Below are positions 1 to 8,658 of a DNA stretch of 64,000 nt, piece by piece (positions within the stretch are counted from its first letter, which is position 1; the number at the start of each line of letters is the position of its first letter). The position numbers and the translations under genes are program-made. The stretch covers positions 38,793 through 102,792 of IMG/VR virus record IMGVR_UViG_3300036770_003135; one strand, written 5' to 3'. The DNA comes from a virus. Under the pieces are notes generated by a model. That model worked only from the letters and a program-made list of their open reading frames with translations, searched no databases and had not been told where the DNA came from.

Positions 1-776
1 ACAAATTCTAAATATTGTTTCATTAGATTTGAGTTCATTCCGATTAGAGAAACTGGTAAAGATTCTGTGATAAATTCCTTTTCAATTTCCAAAGCTGACA
101 ATAGAATTTCTTTAATTCTTTTTTCACTTGGTTTATTTTCAACGTGATTATTCAATAAATGAATTGCGAAATCACAATGTAAGTTTTCATCTTTAAAAAT
201 CAATGAATTAGCATTACAAAGTCCTTGCATCACACCTCTTGATTTCAACCAAAAAATTGAACAAAATGAACCTGAGAAAAATATACCTTCAACAGCAGCA
301 AAAGCAACCAATCTTTCTTGAAAAGATGCTTTCTCAATCCAATCCAACGCCCATTTGGCTTTCTTTTGAACTGCGGGTAATCTATCAATAGCATTGAAAC
401 ACTCGTCTTTTTCTTTTGGATTTGATATGTAAGTATCAATTAATAAAGAATACATTAAAGAATGGATATTTTCCATCATTAATTGAAATCCGTAAAAGAA
501 TTTTGCTTCAGGGTATTGAACTTCCCTATAAAAGTTCTCAGCCAAGTTCTCATTGACAATTCCATCAGATGCTGCAAAGAATGACAATATGTTCTTAATG
601 AAATATTGTTCGTTCTCTGACAAGTTCTGCCACTCTCTGATATCACCAGTCAAGTCAACCTCTTCTGCAGTCCAAAATGCCGCTTGGTGTTGTTTATAGA
701 ATTCCCAAATATCATTGTATTGAATGGGGAATATCACAAAACGATTTGGGTTAATTGTTAAAATTCTTTCTTTCAT
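1..776 (-). CDS. nrdB: Ribonucleotide reductase class I, small (R2) subunit, 3' end outside the window
   Basis: This gene makes the radical-generating subunit of aerobic ribonucleotide reductase, which supplies dNTPs for phage replication. The translated N-terminal 258 residues contain the family start FWTAEEVDL (34-42). The di-iron ligands are all visible: D71, E102, H105, E163, E197 and H200, with the radical tyrosine at Y109 (ENIHSLMYS). The sequence resembles the eukaryotic/Bacteroidota-type R2 more than the E. coli NrdB type. The ATG at 776 is the natural start. The C-terminus, which carries the tail that docks on NrdA, lies before position 1; nrdA is not in the window. A TATTTAT motif lies 16 nt upstream, inside the end of the neighbouring endonuclease gene. 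Confidence 0.95.
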   Translation of the reverse strand, partial: MKERILTINPNRFVIFPIQYNDIWEFYKQHQAAFWTAEEVDLTGDIREWQNLSENEQYFIKNILSFFAASDGIVNENLAENFYREVQYPEAKFFYGFQLMMENIHSLMYSLLIDTYISNPKEKDECFNAIDRLPAVQKKAKWALDWIEKASFQERLVAFAAVEGIFFSGSFCSIFWLKSRGVMQGLCNANSLIFKDENLHCDFAIHLLNNHVENKPSEKRIKEILLSALEIEKEFITESLPVSLIGMNSNLMKQYLEF

Positions 777-790
777 TTTTTAAATTAATT

Positions 791-1513
791 TTATAAATAT
801 TTCCATTTAAATCCACCACAATAGTTTCTAATACCCCTACAAACCATTGTAATATTTCCTTTATTTTTAATATTATTTTCTTTTGATGCAATCTCAAGAG
901 ATTCGTAAATTTCAATTACATTATCAGTTATAATATCAATTTTTGCTACACGCCTAACATTTTTGGCAATTTTATTTTTATACGGACTATTTTGACTTAT
1001 TTTCATTTTATGTTCATCTGAAAGTTTTTTACCTTTAAGTGATTCACTAATATTTTTTTTAGTATTTTCACTCCTTTTTTTTCCAAGACCTGAAATACCA
1101 ATTTTCTTTTTATGTTCATCACTAAGTTTCTTACCTTTCCAAAAATTATGTTTACCTAAGTTACTTTCAGAAATTTTTTTTCTAGTTTCTAAAGAAGGTA
1201 CATAATTTAAATTGGATTCACCACCATCTGACAAATTTAGTAATTTTTCATTTTTTCTATAAAATCTTATCCAAAAAATTTCTTTTTCTACCCATTCTTT
1301 ATCATCAGTTTCTTCAATCAAAACTACTTTAGGTTTTTTACCATCATCTAATAATTTTTTTATCCATAAATACAAAGGCCGTTTAACTTTTCTTTTACTC
1401 AAATAAATGTGTTGATTTAATCTTTCTTGAATTTTTTTCTTTGTTTTACCAACATACCTAATTAATTGGGGTTCTTCAGAATCGTAAATACCATAAATAA
1501 AAATTTTTTCCAT
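791..1513 (-). CDS. GIY-YIG homing endonuclease with NUMOD3 repeats
   Basis: A free-standing homing endonuclease of 240 residues. The N-terminal GIY-YIG nuclease fold is seen as IYGIY (6-10) and RYVGKT (19-24). A middle region with three or four NUMOD3 DNA-binding repeats follows (motifs of the type GKKLSDEHKKKI, about residues 105-180). The C-terminal 55 residues resemble an intron-encoded nuclease repeat (IENR1/NUMOD1-like). Such genes spread by cutting phage genomes that lack them. It lies between nrdB and dnaB, both common homing targets, and breaks up the replication operon. No intron signature or split host gene is evident. A hairpin lies immediately before its start codon. Confidence 0.9.
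   Translation of the reverse strand: MEKIFIYGIYDSEEPQLIRYVGKTKKKIQERLNQHIYLSKRKVKRPLYLWIKKLLDDGKKPKVVLIEETDDKEWVEKEIFWIRFYRKNEKLLNLSDGGESNLNYVPSLETRKKISESNLGKHNFWKGKKLSDEHKKKIGISGLGKKRSENTKKNISESLKGKKLSDEHKMKISQNSPYKNKIAKNVRRVAKIDIITDNVIEIYESLEIASKENNIKNKGNITMVCRGIRNYCGGFKWKYL
793..799 (-). promoter_or_regulatory. TATTTAT late-promoter-like motif before nrdB
   Basis: TATTTAT on the coding strand, 16 nt before the nrdB ATG and inside the last codons of the endonuclease gene. Confidence 0.4.
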
Positions 1514-1516
1514 ATG

Positions 1517-1541
1517 ACTCTATTTTTTAAATAAATAGAGT
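1517..1541 (-). promoter_or_regulatory. Leader hairpin before the homing endonuclease start
   Basis: A 9-bp perfect stem (ACTCTATTT / AAATAGAGT, 7-nt loop) ends 3 nt before the ATG at 1513. In T4, stem-loops of this kind hide the initiation region of homing endonucleases on early read-through transcripts. The regulatory role here is inferred. Confidence 0.5.
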
Positions 1542-1581
1542 GTTTTGTATTTTTAATATTACTAATTTACTTACATTTCCT

Positions 1582-2961
1582 TTAGTTATTTTGTTCTCTT
1601 TGTTTTCTTTTTTCTAATAAATCTTTAATTCTTTGTCTATTGTTTTCTTCTTTTTGTTCTTCGTGACCTAAGAATGTTACTGAAGATTCTGTATCAATTT
1701 CCAACATACTATTATCAAATTTACAATTTTCAAAGATAATACCATCATCCCCAATCCTTGATTTGGTAATAGCCATTGTGGCCAACTTCATTTCTTTTTG
1801 TTGAAGTGTTTTTGCTATAGATATAATTACGTGACCAACCTGAGCTTTTTTAATTGAACCACCCATTTGGTCTGTTGTTACAACCTCAGATGATATTGAA
1901 CTTCTATTACCCTGTGTTGCAGTCCAACCAACCAAATTAAGTTCGTGACACATTGCTTCAAATCCTCTCATTACCGAACCCTCTGATTTCCATTCATCAC
2001 CCAAGTTTTTCTCAGGGACAACACAATCGATATAATCTAATAAAACCATATCCACTTTTATACCATCGGCTATCTTCTTTCTAATAAGATTCTTGATTTG
2101 TGACATTGTCATTGTATCAGATGGAAGTTTCTCCAAGATAAGTTGATTTGTCATTTTATTTTCAATCTCCTTAACTTTAGATAAAACTTCTTCCTTTTTA
2201 TTAGACAAATCATCAGGATGGATTTTAGTCCACAATGTAAAATGTTTTCTTTGAATAACCTTGCGATTATCCTCAAAAAATATTTGAAGTACATTATAAC
2301 CCAAATTAAAAGCGTGGTTGGCAATCTTGGTTAGGATAGTTGATTTACCTACACCAGTTGGGGCTAATATAACCCCAATTTCACCTTTTGCCAAACCACC
2401 TTTTAAAAGTCTATCAATTCCTGGTATTCCCATTGGAATTGGATGTCTATAATCTTCATTTAAAACATCATCCAAATTGGAAAATACATTCAACATTCCG
2501 CTTTCAACAATTCCGACCTGAAGAGCTTCACGTATCATTTCTTCAAGAGTATCGTAATTCTCAAACTCACCACCATCAATTACTTTTTGTGCTTTAGTAA
2601 TCGCTTTTTGTAGTTCTTGTTGTTTGCAAAACTTTAATGCTTTTTCTTGAACAAACTCTCCACCAGATATTGGTGCTTCTTTGATTTTTCTAATTGTGTC
2701 AATAACAACTTTGGCAACATTTTCTTGTTGGAACTCCGATTTTGTTATTTGTTCTAAAGTTTCAAAAGAAGGTACACCATCCCATTTTTGACTATACTCT
2801 TTAATCATCTGAATGATGATTTTGAAGTACTTGTTATCAAAATAATTTGGTTCTATTACATCTACAATAGACCTAGAAAATTCTTTATCTAGTACAATTT
2901 GATTAAGAAGTTGTATCTGAAATGAGCTCCCTAAATAATCGAAATTTTTGTTAGATGACAT
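1582..2961 (-). CDS. dnaB: Replicative DNA helicase, DnaB/gp41 type
   Basis: The hexameric 5'-3' helicase that unwinds DNA at the phage replication fork. At 459 residues it is close to T4 gp41 (475). The N-terminal 150 residues form the DnaB-like helical domain. The RecA-like motor follows, with Walker A APTGVGKS (200-207), Walker B LLDYID (307-312), and a later GGS(I)KKAQV stretch typical of DnaB motif 4. No primase domain is fused and no separate primase gene is seen in the window. The ATG at 2961 is preceded by a TATTTAT motif. It is followed on the same strand by the homing endonuclease. Confidence 0.93.
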   Translation of the reverse strand: MSSNKNFDYLGSSFQIQLLNQIVLDKEFSRSIVDVIEPNYFDNKYFKIIIQMIKEYSQKWDGVPSFETLEQITKSEFQQENVAKVVIDTIRKIKEAPISGGEFVQEKALKFCKQQELQKAITKAQKVIDGGEFENYDTLEEMIREALQVGIVESGMLNVFSNLDDVLNEDYRHPIPMGIPGIDRLLKGGLAKGEIGVILAPTGVGKSTILTKIANHAFNLGYNVLQIFFEDNRKVIQRKHFTLWTKIHPDDLSNKKEEVLSKVKEIENKMTNQLILEKLPSDTMTMSQIKNLIRKKIADGIKVDMVLLDYIDCVVPEKNLGDEWKSEGSVMRGFEAMCHELNLVGWTATQGNRSSISSEVVTTDQMGGSIKKAQVGHVIISIAKTLQQKEMKLATMAITKSRIGDDGIIFENCKFDNSMLEIDTESSVTFLGHEEQKEENNRQRIKDLLEKRKQREQNN

Positions 2962-2981
2962 ATGTTTGAATTGTTGTATGA

Positions 2982-2988
2982 ATAAATA
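2982..2988 (-). promoter_or_regulatory. TATTTAT late-promoter-like motif before dnaB
   Basis: TATTTAT on the coding strand, 20 nt before the dnaB ATG; the extended match is AATATTTATT. Confidence 0.4.
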
Positions 2989-3444
2989 TTAGACTAGTGT
3001 GGTATATCCCAAATAATTAAATGTTAAATCTTTTTCGGACAAAATATCCGTTAAATCATATAAAACACCTTTGATTTGTTGACGAATATCCACAGTATAT
3101 CTGATTTTTGGGGGATATATCTTAGCATCAATTTTTCTATGACAGATTATTCTATCATTTTGTTTTATAAAAATGTTAAAATACTCAGGTCCTTCTACAA
3201 AGGAAGTATTAAGAATTGTTGGGTTGTTTGTGATGTCATATTGGTTTTCCAATAGATAACTCACTGATTTCATTTTTAACGAATAATTAAGATTTTCAAC
3301 CAACCCATTCATATATTCTAAAAATTCAATTGAATTCTTGGCTTTTGGATTGTAATCTCTTACATTGAAAAATCTTTGTACGATAATATTATCGTTTACC
3401 ATCATCAAGAATTCCAGTTTGGTTACATCATTTTGTTCTCTCAT
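2989..3444 (-). CDS. Unknown protein in the replication operon
   Basis: I do not recognise this 151-residue protein. It has no signal peptide, membrane segment or obvious catalytic motif, and is mixed alpha/beta with an aromatic-rich C-terminus (FNYLGYTTLV). It lies 6 nt downstream of the RNase H gene and 27 nt upstream of dnaB on the same strand, so a role in replication (for example a helicase loader such as T4 gp59, or a scaffold) is possible. No sequence similarity to such proteins is visible by eye. Confidence 0.75.
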   Translation of the reverse strand: MREQNDVTKLEFLMMVNDNIIVQRFFNVRDYNPKAKNSIEFLEYMNGLVENLNYSLKMKSVSYLLENQYDITNNPTILNTSFVEGPEYFNIFIKQNDRIICHRKIDAKIYPPKIRYTVDIRQQIKGVLYDLTDILSEKDLTFNYLGYTTLV

Positions 3445-3450
3445 TGTTAA

Positions 3451-4458
3451 TCATTTTTTTGTTTTAAAATTGTGTTTTTCTTTTCTTGTAAGTTTCAAAA
3501 ATGGTTTTAAAAAATTTACCCAAGCATCATCACCTTTTGGAAGAAATTTAAAGAACCCATCTTCCATCATCATCTTTATTAGATTTCTATGTCCTCTACC
3601 ATCAGGGTCTAATGTCTCCTTATAATAAAGTTCAACCATCTCTTTTCCTTCATCGTCAATTAATGGTTGGGACAAATCTACAATCTTTTTATTGATTTGA
3701 AAGAATTCATCACCATATATTCCTGTCTTTGTTTTTCCTGTTAAAAGGTTTTTAATGGTATTGTTTTCTTTGTCTTCTTTCAAAAGGTTTTCAGCCTTGG
3801 TTAAAATATCGTCAATTGTTACGTCTTGTTCAAGTAGTTCAGGAAAAAATTTAAATAAAGTTTTATCACCCAAATAATATATCCCATCAATATTATCTGA
3901 TTTATCACCACATAATACCTTGTATGTCAAAATATTATTATGTGGAATTGAATGTTCTTTTAATTTAATCTTATCCCCATTTTTATATAATTGTTTTGCA
4001 GATGGTGAATAAATTGATACATTTGGGGATATAAGTTGTGTTAAATCCTTATCAGATGAGAATATTGTAATTGATTCATCTGTTGCAATCTGACAATAAT
4101 AAGCAATTAAATCATCAGCTTCATTATTCTCAATATTAACTTGTCTAATAAACATTTCTTCCAAATATTGTTTAACCCTTTCCTTTTGATATGAGAAAGA
4201 TTCTTCTTTAAACACATTGGAATCAACTACCCTATTTTCTTTATATTGGGGATATATAATCTTTCTTTTACTTGAATTACCTTCACCATCCCAAAAAGCA
4301 ATTACTTTATCAAAATTGTATTCTTCAATAAACCTTTTGGTTGTATTTAAAAAGTGCCAAATACCCCCAATATGATTACCATTGTGGTAATATTCTTTAA
4401 CCCCATGAAATCCAATCTTCATTAGGTTATTACCATCAATTAATAATGTTTTTGTCAT
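3451..4458 (-). CDS. rnh: 5'-3' exonuclease / RNase H (FEN-type, T4 Rnh-like)
   Basis: A structure-specific nuclease of 335 residues that removes RNA primers from lagging-strand fragments. The N-terminal PIN-like fold starts with LLIDGNNL (metal-binding Asp at residue 8). Further acidic clusters are AFWDGEGN, NNEADDLIAYY (the family's E-A-D-D motif) and FSSDKDLTQLI. The helix-3-turn-helix is announced by VLCGDKSDNIDGI. T4 Rnh is 305 residues. It is packed closely between the methyltransferase and the unknown 151-residue gene on the same strand, which fits a replication operon. Confidence 0.9.
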   Translation of the reverse strand: MTKTLLIDGNNLMKIGFHGVKEYYHNGNHIGGIWHFLNTTKRFIEEYNFDKVIAFWDGEGNSSKRKIIYPQYKENRVVDSNVFKEESFSYQKERVKQYLEEMFIRQVNIENNEADDLIAYYCQIATDESITIFSSDKDLTQLISPNVSIYSPSAKQLYKNGDKIKLKEHSIPHNNILTYKVLCGDKSDNIDGIYYLGDKTLFKFFPELLEQDVTIDDILTKAENLLKEDKENNTIKNLLTGKTKTGIYGDEFFQINKKIVDLSQPLIDDEGKEMVELYYKETLDPDGRGHRNLIKMMMEDGFFKFLPKGDDAWVNFLKPFLKLTRKEKHNFKTKK

Positions 4459-4467
4459 TAATTTTTT

Positions 4468-5475
4468 TTAAGGGTTAACAAAATTGTTTTCTTCTTTTTT
4501 GAATTCGGATGTGATGTATTCACCCAAAAATTCTGTAAATATTGCTTCCATCACAGGCACACATATTGAATTACCAGCCAAGGCAACGTGATTGTTTGTT
4601 GTTAGACTTGTTGATAATAATTTATCAATGTCTTCTTCTCTAACACCCATAAATCGATAACCTTCTCTACCAGTAATTGTTCTAATTCTACCATCCTCTG
4701 TCATAATTTGTGGTGAACCAGTTGTCGTTAAACAAGGTGAACAACCATCAATGGAATAGATACGTCTTGCTTGGTCATATTTAACATCGTTTCTACGTCC
4801 CACAAGTCTACACACACTATTTTTTTTAGGTTCGTTAGGTGTAACTTCACATTCAATAAATAAGTCCTCCACAATGTCATTTTCAATGAATGGTTTCATT
4901 GGTACTCTTTCTTTCCTATGTTTCTCAACTCCGTTCATTATTGATTCAACATCTTCATTTGTCATTCCAAAAACTGACATCATAAAGACTCTCTCCCTAT
5001 TTTGGGGACAACCATAGTCAGCACCATTTAAAACCCTCCAAGAACATCCATATCCCAACTCATTTAAGAATGATATATGAGCTTTAAAGTTATCTATATG
5101 GTTGTGAGATACCAAGTTTTTAACATTCTCCATCAAAAGATACTTTGGTTGATTCTTTGTTAAAATTCTCTCAACTTCATATAATAAACCACTTCTTGTG
5201 CCTTTTTGAATTCCTTTTTGAACTCCTGATATTGATATATCTTGACAAGGGAATGAGTAAGTCATTAGGTCACATTGGGGGTAATTGTCCTCGTTTACCG
5301 TAGAAATGTCCCCCAAGTTACCCAATGTTGTTGTATGTAATGAATCGTAAGCAATATTCGCGGTTTTGAGGATGTCACAATTTGCAACATTCTCAAAATC
5401 AACACCAATATATTTTAGTGCCAATTCTTGTGTCCCATAACCCGAAAATAGTGATATTACTTTTAACTTATTCAT
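4468..5475 (-). CDS. dcm: DNA (cytosine-5) methyltransferase
   Basis: This enzyme methylates C5 of cytosine in a specific DNA sequence using S-adenosylmethionine. The 335 residues show the canonical C5-MTase order: motif I LFSGYGTQE (9-17), motif IV SFPCQDIS with catalytic C77, motif VI ENV (116-118), motif VIII QNRERV (158-163), a target-recognition region around 170-280, and motifs IX/X ending GNSICVPVMEAIF. No restriction enzyme gene is adjacent, so this looks like an orphan phage methyltransferase that may protect phage DNA from host restriction. It sits inside the replication operon between uvsX and rnh, 6-9 nt from each. Confidence 0.93.
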   Translation of the reverse strand: MNKLKVISLFSGYGTQELALKYIGVDFENVANCDILKTANIAYDSLHTTTLGNLGDISTVNEDNYPQCDLMTYSFPCQDISISGVQKGIQKGTRSGLLYEVERILTKNQPKYLLMENVKNLVSHNHIDNFKAHISFLNELGYGCSWRVLNGADYGCPQNRERVFMMSVFGMTNEDVESIMNGVEKHRKERVPMKPFIENDIVEDLFIECEVTPNEPKKNSVCRLVGRRNDVKYDQARRIYSIDGCSPCLTTTGSPQIMTEDGRIRTITGREGYRFMGVREEDIDKLLSTSLTTNNHVALAGNSICVPVMEAIFTEFLGEYITSEFKKEENNFVNP

Positions 5476-5481
5476 ATTTTT

Positions 5482-6483
5482 TTAATCTTCGTAAGAAATA
5501 TCATTTATTTCAGAAATACTTTCATCTAATGTAATTTCACCAGTACCACTTAGAATTGCATTCCAATATTGTGAATATTCTTTTTTATATTTCTCCAAAG
5601 CTTCTTTAGTATCCGAGATATATCCTTGAGGGACTGCAATTATTTTACCATCATTATAACCAAGTCCATTTACGTGATTCTTTATGATTGATATTTTTGT
5701 TCTAATTGCGTATCGAATAGTTCTACCATTTTTCGTTGCTGTAATGTGATTAATACCAGCCTTTTTTTGATTACCAAATAAGAAAACTAAAGATGATGCT
5801 AACCATAACGCCTCACCACCTTTTGCTTTAATTTCTGGTTGTCCAAAAGGATTATCAGGTAAATCAACCCAAGGTTGGTTAACTACTACCATAGTATTGT
5901 AATAAGGATAATCTTCTTTTTTTGATTTGGCAATCCTTGAGTGGATACCCATACCAATTTTATCGGCTAAAACTGATGCGTTGTGCATTTTACCACCTTT
6001 ACCTTCAAAAGTCATTTTACAAGGAATTGAGCCCACAGAGTCCCATAGGAATAATAAATTATATGGTAATTCTCCTTTTTCTTGAGCATCTATTAAATCA
6101 TTAACGTAATCAGTAGCTTGCTCAATATAATCAAAACTATCATTAAAAATAAAATCACCATCCCATTCACCTTCATCGTTTTGTACTGCGTTTAATCCTA
6201 ATTCAACTGCGTGACTCCAACTCCATTTCTTTTCAGTGATTATAAAAACGGGTAAATGTCCTTTTTTTTGTGCATCAACTCCACTAAGAATCATTGCAGT
6301 GGTTTTACTACTATTTGAGTGCCCCAAAAACATATTAATCCCTCCCATAATAGGACCTGGTAATCCACAAGCATCCATAAAAGCATCACCACAATTATAA
6401 TAACTTTCTGGTTTGTATTTTGTTTTAGTTGAAAACTTGGACTTTATTGAGTCCAAGCTTATCTCTTTTTTCTTAATTGCCAT
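5482..6483 (-). CDS. uvsX: RecA-like recombinase, UvsX type
   Basis: The strand-exchange protein of 333 residues for recombination-dependent replication and repair. Walker A is seen as GHSNSSKT (54-61), an unusual form comparable to T4 UvsX GPSKSFKS. A Walker B-like segment is LLFLWDSVGSI, and a DNA-binding loop region with VVVNQPWVDLP follows. I place the start at the ATG at 6483. An upstream in-frame TTG at 6489 would add two residues and seems unlikely. The gene overlaps the end of the small upstream gene by 11 nt, implying coupled translation. Confidence 0.9.
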   Translation of the reverse strand: MAIKKKEISLDSIKSKFSTKTKYKPESYYNCGDAFMDACGLPGPIMGGINMFLGHSNSSKTTAMILSGVDAQKKGHLPVFIITEKKWSWSHAVELGLNAVQNDEGEWDGDFIFNDSFDYIEQATDYVNDLIDAQEKGELPYNLLFLWDSVGSIPCKMTFEGKGGKMHNASVLADKIGMGIHSRIAKSKKEDYPYYNTMVVVNQPWVDLPDNPFGQPEIKAKGGEALWLASSLVFLFGNQKKAGINHITATKNGRTIRYAIRTKISIIKNHVNGLGYNDGKIIAVPQGYISDTKEALEKYKKEYSQYWNAILSGTGEITLDESISEINDISYED

Positions 6484-6700
6484 ATTCAATATTATTATAT
6501 TTAATAAATTCTTTTAATTTTTCAACTTTTAGAATAGTATTAGAAAATGTATTTAAATAAACATCAATTTCATTTAAATAATCTTCTTGTATTTCATCTG
6601 TTTGTTTTCTGAAAAACATCAATAATGTTTTTTCAGTTTCTAAAAGTTCAAGCTCATATTTTTCCATAAGAGCTGAATACAATTTTTCCGAATTATTCAT
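6473..6700 (-). CDS. Small acidic helical protein of unknown function
   Basis: A 75-residue protein, probably all-helical, rich in Leu, Glu and Lys (SEKLYSALMEKYELELLETEK), that could form a coiled coil. I chose the ATG at 6700. The longer frame starting at 6721 would have to run through the terminator hairpin at 6713-6732. It overlaps uvsX by 11 nt. By position (next to uvsX and ssb) it could be a small recombination mediator such as UvsY, but this rests only on context. Confidence 0.6.
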   Translation of the reverse strand: MNNSEKLYSALMEKYELELLETEKTLLMFFRKQTDEIQEDYLNEIDVYLNTFSNTILKVEKLKEFIKYNNIEYGN

Positions 6701-6712
6701 AAAAGTGTTAAA

Positions 6713-6732
6713 AAACCCCATTGATTAATGGG
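6713..6732 (-). terminator. Rho-independent terminator after ssb
   Basis: An 8-bp stem AAACCCCATT / AATGGGGTTT extended to 10 bp, with a 4-nt loop, followed on the minus strand by a run of T. It lies 19 nt past the ssb stop codon. It would separate the abundant ssb message from the downstream uvsX operon. Confidence 0.85.
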
Positions 6733-6751
6733 GTTTGATTAATAAATAATT

Positions 6752-7600
6752 TTAAAATGGTAAATCACCATCAACATCAAAGTCAGCTTGTGGGTCTTCA
6801 TAAGAAGAAGATTTACCACCAAATGATACTTCACCCACCTCAGAGTTTCCATACACATAACCACCCTTTTCACTATCCCATTTTGGTGTTTCACCTTTTG
6901 CAATAGCTTCCAAGTATTCAACTGGTTTTTTAGAATAAACATCAGCCCAAGTTAATTCATCATTTACCCAAGAGTCAGCCTTAGACTTATCAGAATGAAT
7001 TGGTGCTGGGTCATCATACATAATTGTTTGTATAACTGTGTATGTAGCACCTTTTGGTGTTTTGGCTTTGGTCATTTCAAGGATAATGTCTCTACCTTTT
7101 TCAGGGTCAGTTACATCACCTTTAGCACGGAAGATAGGAATTAGTTTGTCTAATATACCTTCGTTTTTGTAGTTATGTTTAAATCTCCAAAATTTTACAC
7201 CATCTTGTTCGTTGTCACGATCAATTAATTTAACGATGTAAAATTTACGAGGTTTATATTGTTTGGCAAGTTCTTTGTCAGCATCTTTACCAGTTGCCAT
7301 AAGTTCTTCATATACCTCAGAGAGTGGTGAACGTTCATTGTCGTTCTTTCCTGGGTCATAGAACTTTTGCCATTTACCATCAACTTGGATTTCGTGAAAC
7401 CACACTTCTTTAAAAGGAGAAGTACCATCGTTTGTTGGTAAAATTCTTAGTCTTTTTTGTCCTTGTTTTTCATTGTCTTTAAGAAGAGCTGCGAAGTATT
7501 TCTTCATTCTCTCATCTTGAGACATTTTGTTAGTGTTTGTACTTGATTTTTGTGATTGCTCGTACTGAGCCAAAATCGCATCTAAAGGATTTGTCGCCAT
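6752..7600 (-). CDS. ssb: Single-stranded DNA-binding protein, gp32-like
   Basis: This protein coats ssDNA at replication forks and recombination intermediates. At 282 residues it is close to T4 gp32 (301). A short N-terminal cooperative arm (MATNPLDAILAQYEQ) leads into an OB-fold core with RLRILPTNDG, WFHEIQVDGKWQKFYDP and FYIVKLIDRDNEQDG. The C-terminus is strongly acidic and ends DVDGDLPF, the typical SSB tail that recruits partner proteins. No clear zinc-binding Cys/His set like that of T4 gp32 is visible. It has its own near-consensus host promoter upstream and a strong terminator downstream. Confidence 0.85.
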   Translation of the reverse strand: MATNPLDAILAQYEQSQKSSTNTNKMSQDERMKKYFAALLKDNEKQGQKRLRILPTNDGTSPFKEVWFHEIQVDGKWQKFYDPGKNDNERSPLSEVYEELMATGKDADKELAKQYKPRKFYIVKLIDRDNEQDGVKFWRFKHNYKNEGILDKLIPIFRAKGDVTDPEKGRDIILEMTKAKTPKGATYTVIQTIMYDDPAPIHSDKSKADSWVNDELTWADVYSKKPVEYLEAIAKGETPKWDSEKGGYVYGNSEVGEVSFGGKSSSYEDPQADFDVDGDLPF

Positions 7601-7635
7601 GTTTTTTAAATTTTTAAATTAGAAAATATTATACA

Positions 7636-7667
7636 CAATAATAAGTGTCAGTCGTGAGTTTGTCAAA
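7636..7667 (-). promoter_or_regulatory. Possible host-type (Bacteroidota) promoter before ssb
   Basis: On the minus strand TTTG (7667-7664) is followed after 20 nt by TATTATTG (7643-7636). This is one mismatch from the Bacteroidota -7 element TAnnTTTG with near-ideal spacing, about 35 nt before the ssb ATG. It would suit early expression. Confidence 0.4.
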
Positions 7668-7677
7668 TAAAGTTCTA

Positions 7678-8388
7678 TTATATTTTTTTGAATCCTAATA
7701 CATCATTTTCTGGAGTCATTTCATCATCACCAAAATCTCTAAAACTTCTTTTAATTTCGTTTGGTGAATAACTTTCAATTTCGTCAGATGTTAATACATA
7801 TTCATTTTTTCCTGATTTTTCCATTTCATCTTCTTTTTCATCAAAAAATTGTGATAACTTTTGATTGAAAGGTCCAGAATCTAAAGTCCTTAATTCTAAT
7901 TTTTCTTCAGGTGTTTTAACTCTATATTTTTCTATTTTTGTTTCAATTGAATTTAGTCTATCCATAATGTTATCCATTGCTGATAGTTTGTTTTCCAAAT
8001 CTGTTAAATGATTAAATAACGAATCAAAATATTGTTCTTGTTTCTCCTCAACAGATTTTTGACTTTTAACTAAATCAGTTACCTCAATTTCTTTTTTGTT
8101 TTCATCATCAATCTTTTGAACTTCTGGATCACTTTCAATATCAATTGGTTTAGCTTCTGTTGTTGACGCACCCTCAGTACCACTAGGAGGTGGTGGTGGA
8201 ACAGCCCCTATGTCAGTACCACTAGGAGGTGGTGGTGGAGCAGCCCCTATGTCAGTACCAGGAGGAGGAGGTGGTGTAGCCCCCATATCACCGCCTGGAG
8301 GAGGTGGTGGAACATCTTGTTCAAATAAATAATTATTAATTTCTTTGTATCTAAAAATTTCTTTTAAAATTTTTTTATCTATGTTCAT
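7678..8388 (-). CDS. Proline-rich repeat and coiled-coil protein, unknown
   Basis: A 236-residue protein with a basic N-terminal peptide (residues 1-24, ending L-F-E-Q) followed by four copies of a PPPPP-GTDIGA-type repeat (about 26-75). An acidic linker and a coiled-coil region (SVEEKQEQYFDSLFNHLTD and following, about 105-160) come next, and the C-terminus is charged. The repeat copies are nearly identical in DNA and are prone to gain or loss of units. The N-terminal L-x-E resembles a T4 prohead-protease processing site. It lies between the replication and tail blocks; a virion or scaffold role is a guess. Confidence 0.7.
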   Translation of the reverse strand: MNIDKKILKEIFRYKEINNYLFEQDVPPPPPGGDMGATPPPPPGTDIGAAPPPPPSGTDIGAVPPPPPSGTEGASTTEAKPIDIESDPEVQKIDDENKKEIEVTDLVKSQKSVEEKQEQYFDSLFNHLTDLENKLSAMDNIMDRLNSIETKIEKYRVKTPEEKLELRTLDSGPFNQKLSQFFDEKEDEMEKSGKNEYVLTSDEIESYSPNEIKRSFRDFGDDEMTPENDVLGFKKI

Positions 8389-8392
8389 TTTG

Positions 8393-8617
8393 TTATCCGT
8401 TTAAAAGTTGTTTTATTCCATTGGTTGTTTCAACCTGAATTTTTTTATTAGTTTTAATTGTATTATCTACCCTTTCAATTAAACCATCTTTCATTCTTAC
8501 AGTATAACATTCACCAGTTTGTAAGTCACAAACTTGTTTTGTTCCATCACCCATATCCTTTTCAGTCGTTTGAGTTTTTCTACCTAAGTAGTTTTCTAGT
8601 ATATTTTTAACTTCCAT
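8393..8617 (-). CDS. Small unknown protein
   Basis: A 74-residue protein I do not recognise. It has a short N-terminal helix (MEVKNILENYLGRK), then a beta-rich body with a Cys pair (KQVCDLQTGECYTVRM). It ends 4 nt before the Pro-rich gene and has a TATTTAT motif 12 nt before its start. Confidence 0.65.
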   Translation of the reverse strand: MEVKNILENYLGRKTQTTEKDMGDGTKQVCDLQTGECYTVRMKDGLIERVDNTIKTNKKIQVETTNGIKQLLNG

Positions 8618-8629
8618 ATTTTTTTTATT

Positions 8630-8636
8630 ATAAATA
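8630..8636 (-). promoter_or_regulatory. TATTTAT late-promoter-like motif before the 74-residue gene
   Basis: TATTTAT on the coding strand, 12 nt before the ATG at 8617; the extended match is AATATTTATAA. Confidence 0.45.
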
Positions 8637-8658
8637 TTACAATTCTGTTAATTGTTCA

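Noticed and set aside
245-439. 64-codon minus-strand frame
   Set aside because: It is a shifted-frame shadow of the nrdB coding sequence, which carries all R2 ligands.
791-1513. Group I intron carrying the endonuclease
   Set aside because: nrdB and dnaB are intact on either side with no split gene or intron core visible.
4468-5475. Restriction-modification system
   Set aside because: Only the methyltransferase is present; neighbours are replication genes with no restriction enzyme.
6701-6721. Extended N-terminus of the small gene before uvsX
   Set aside because: The extension would translate the ssb terminator hairpin; the ATG at 6700 is preferred.
8170-8310. Proline-codon repeats as a regulatory repeat
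   Set aside because: They are plain in-frame PPPPP repeats of the 236-residue protein.
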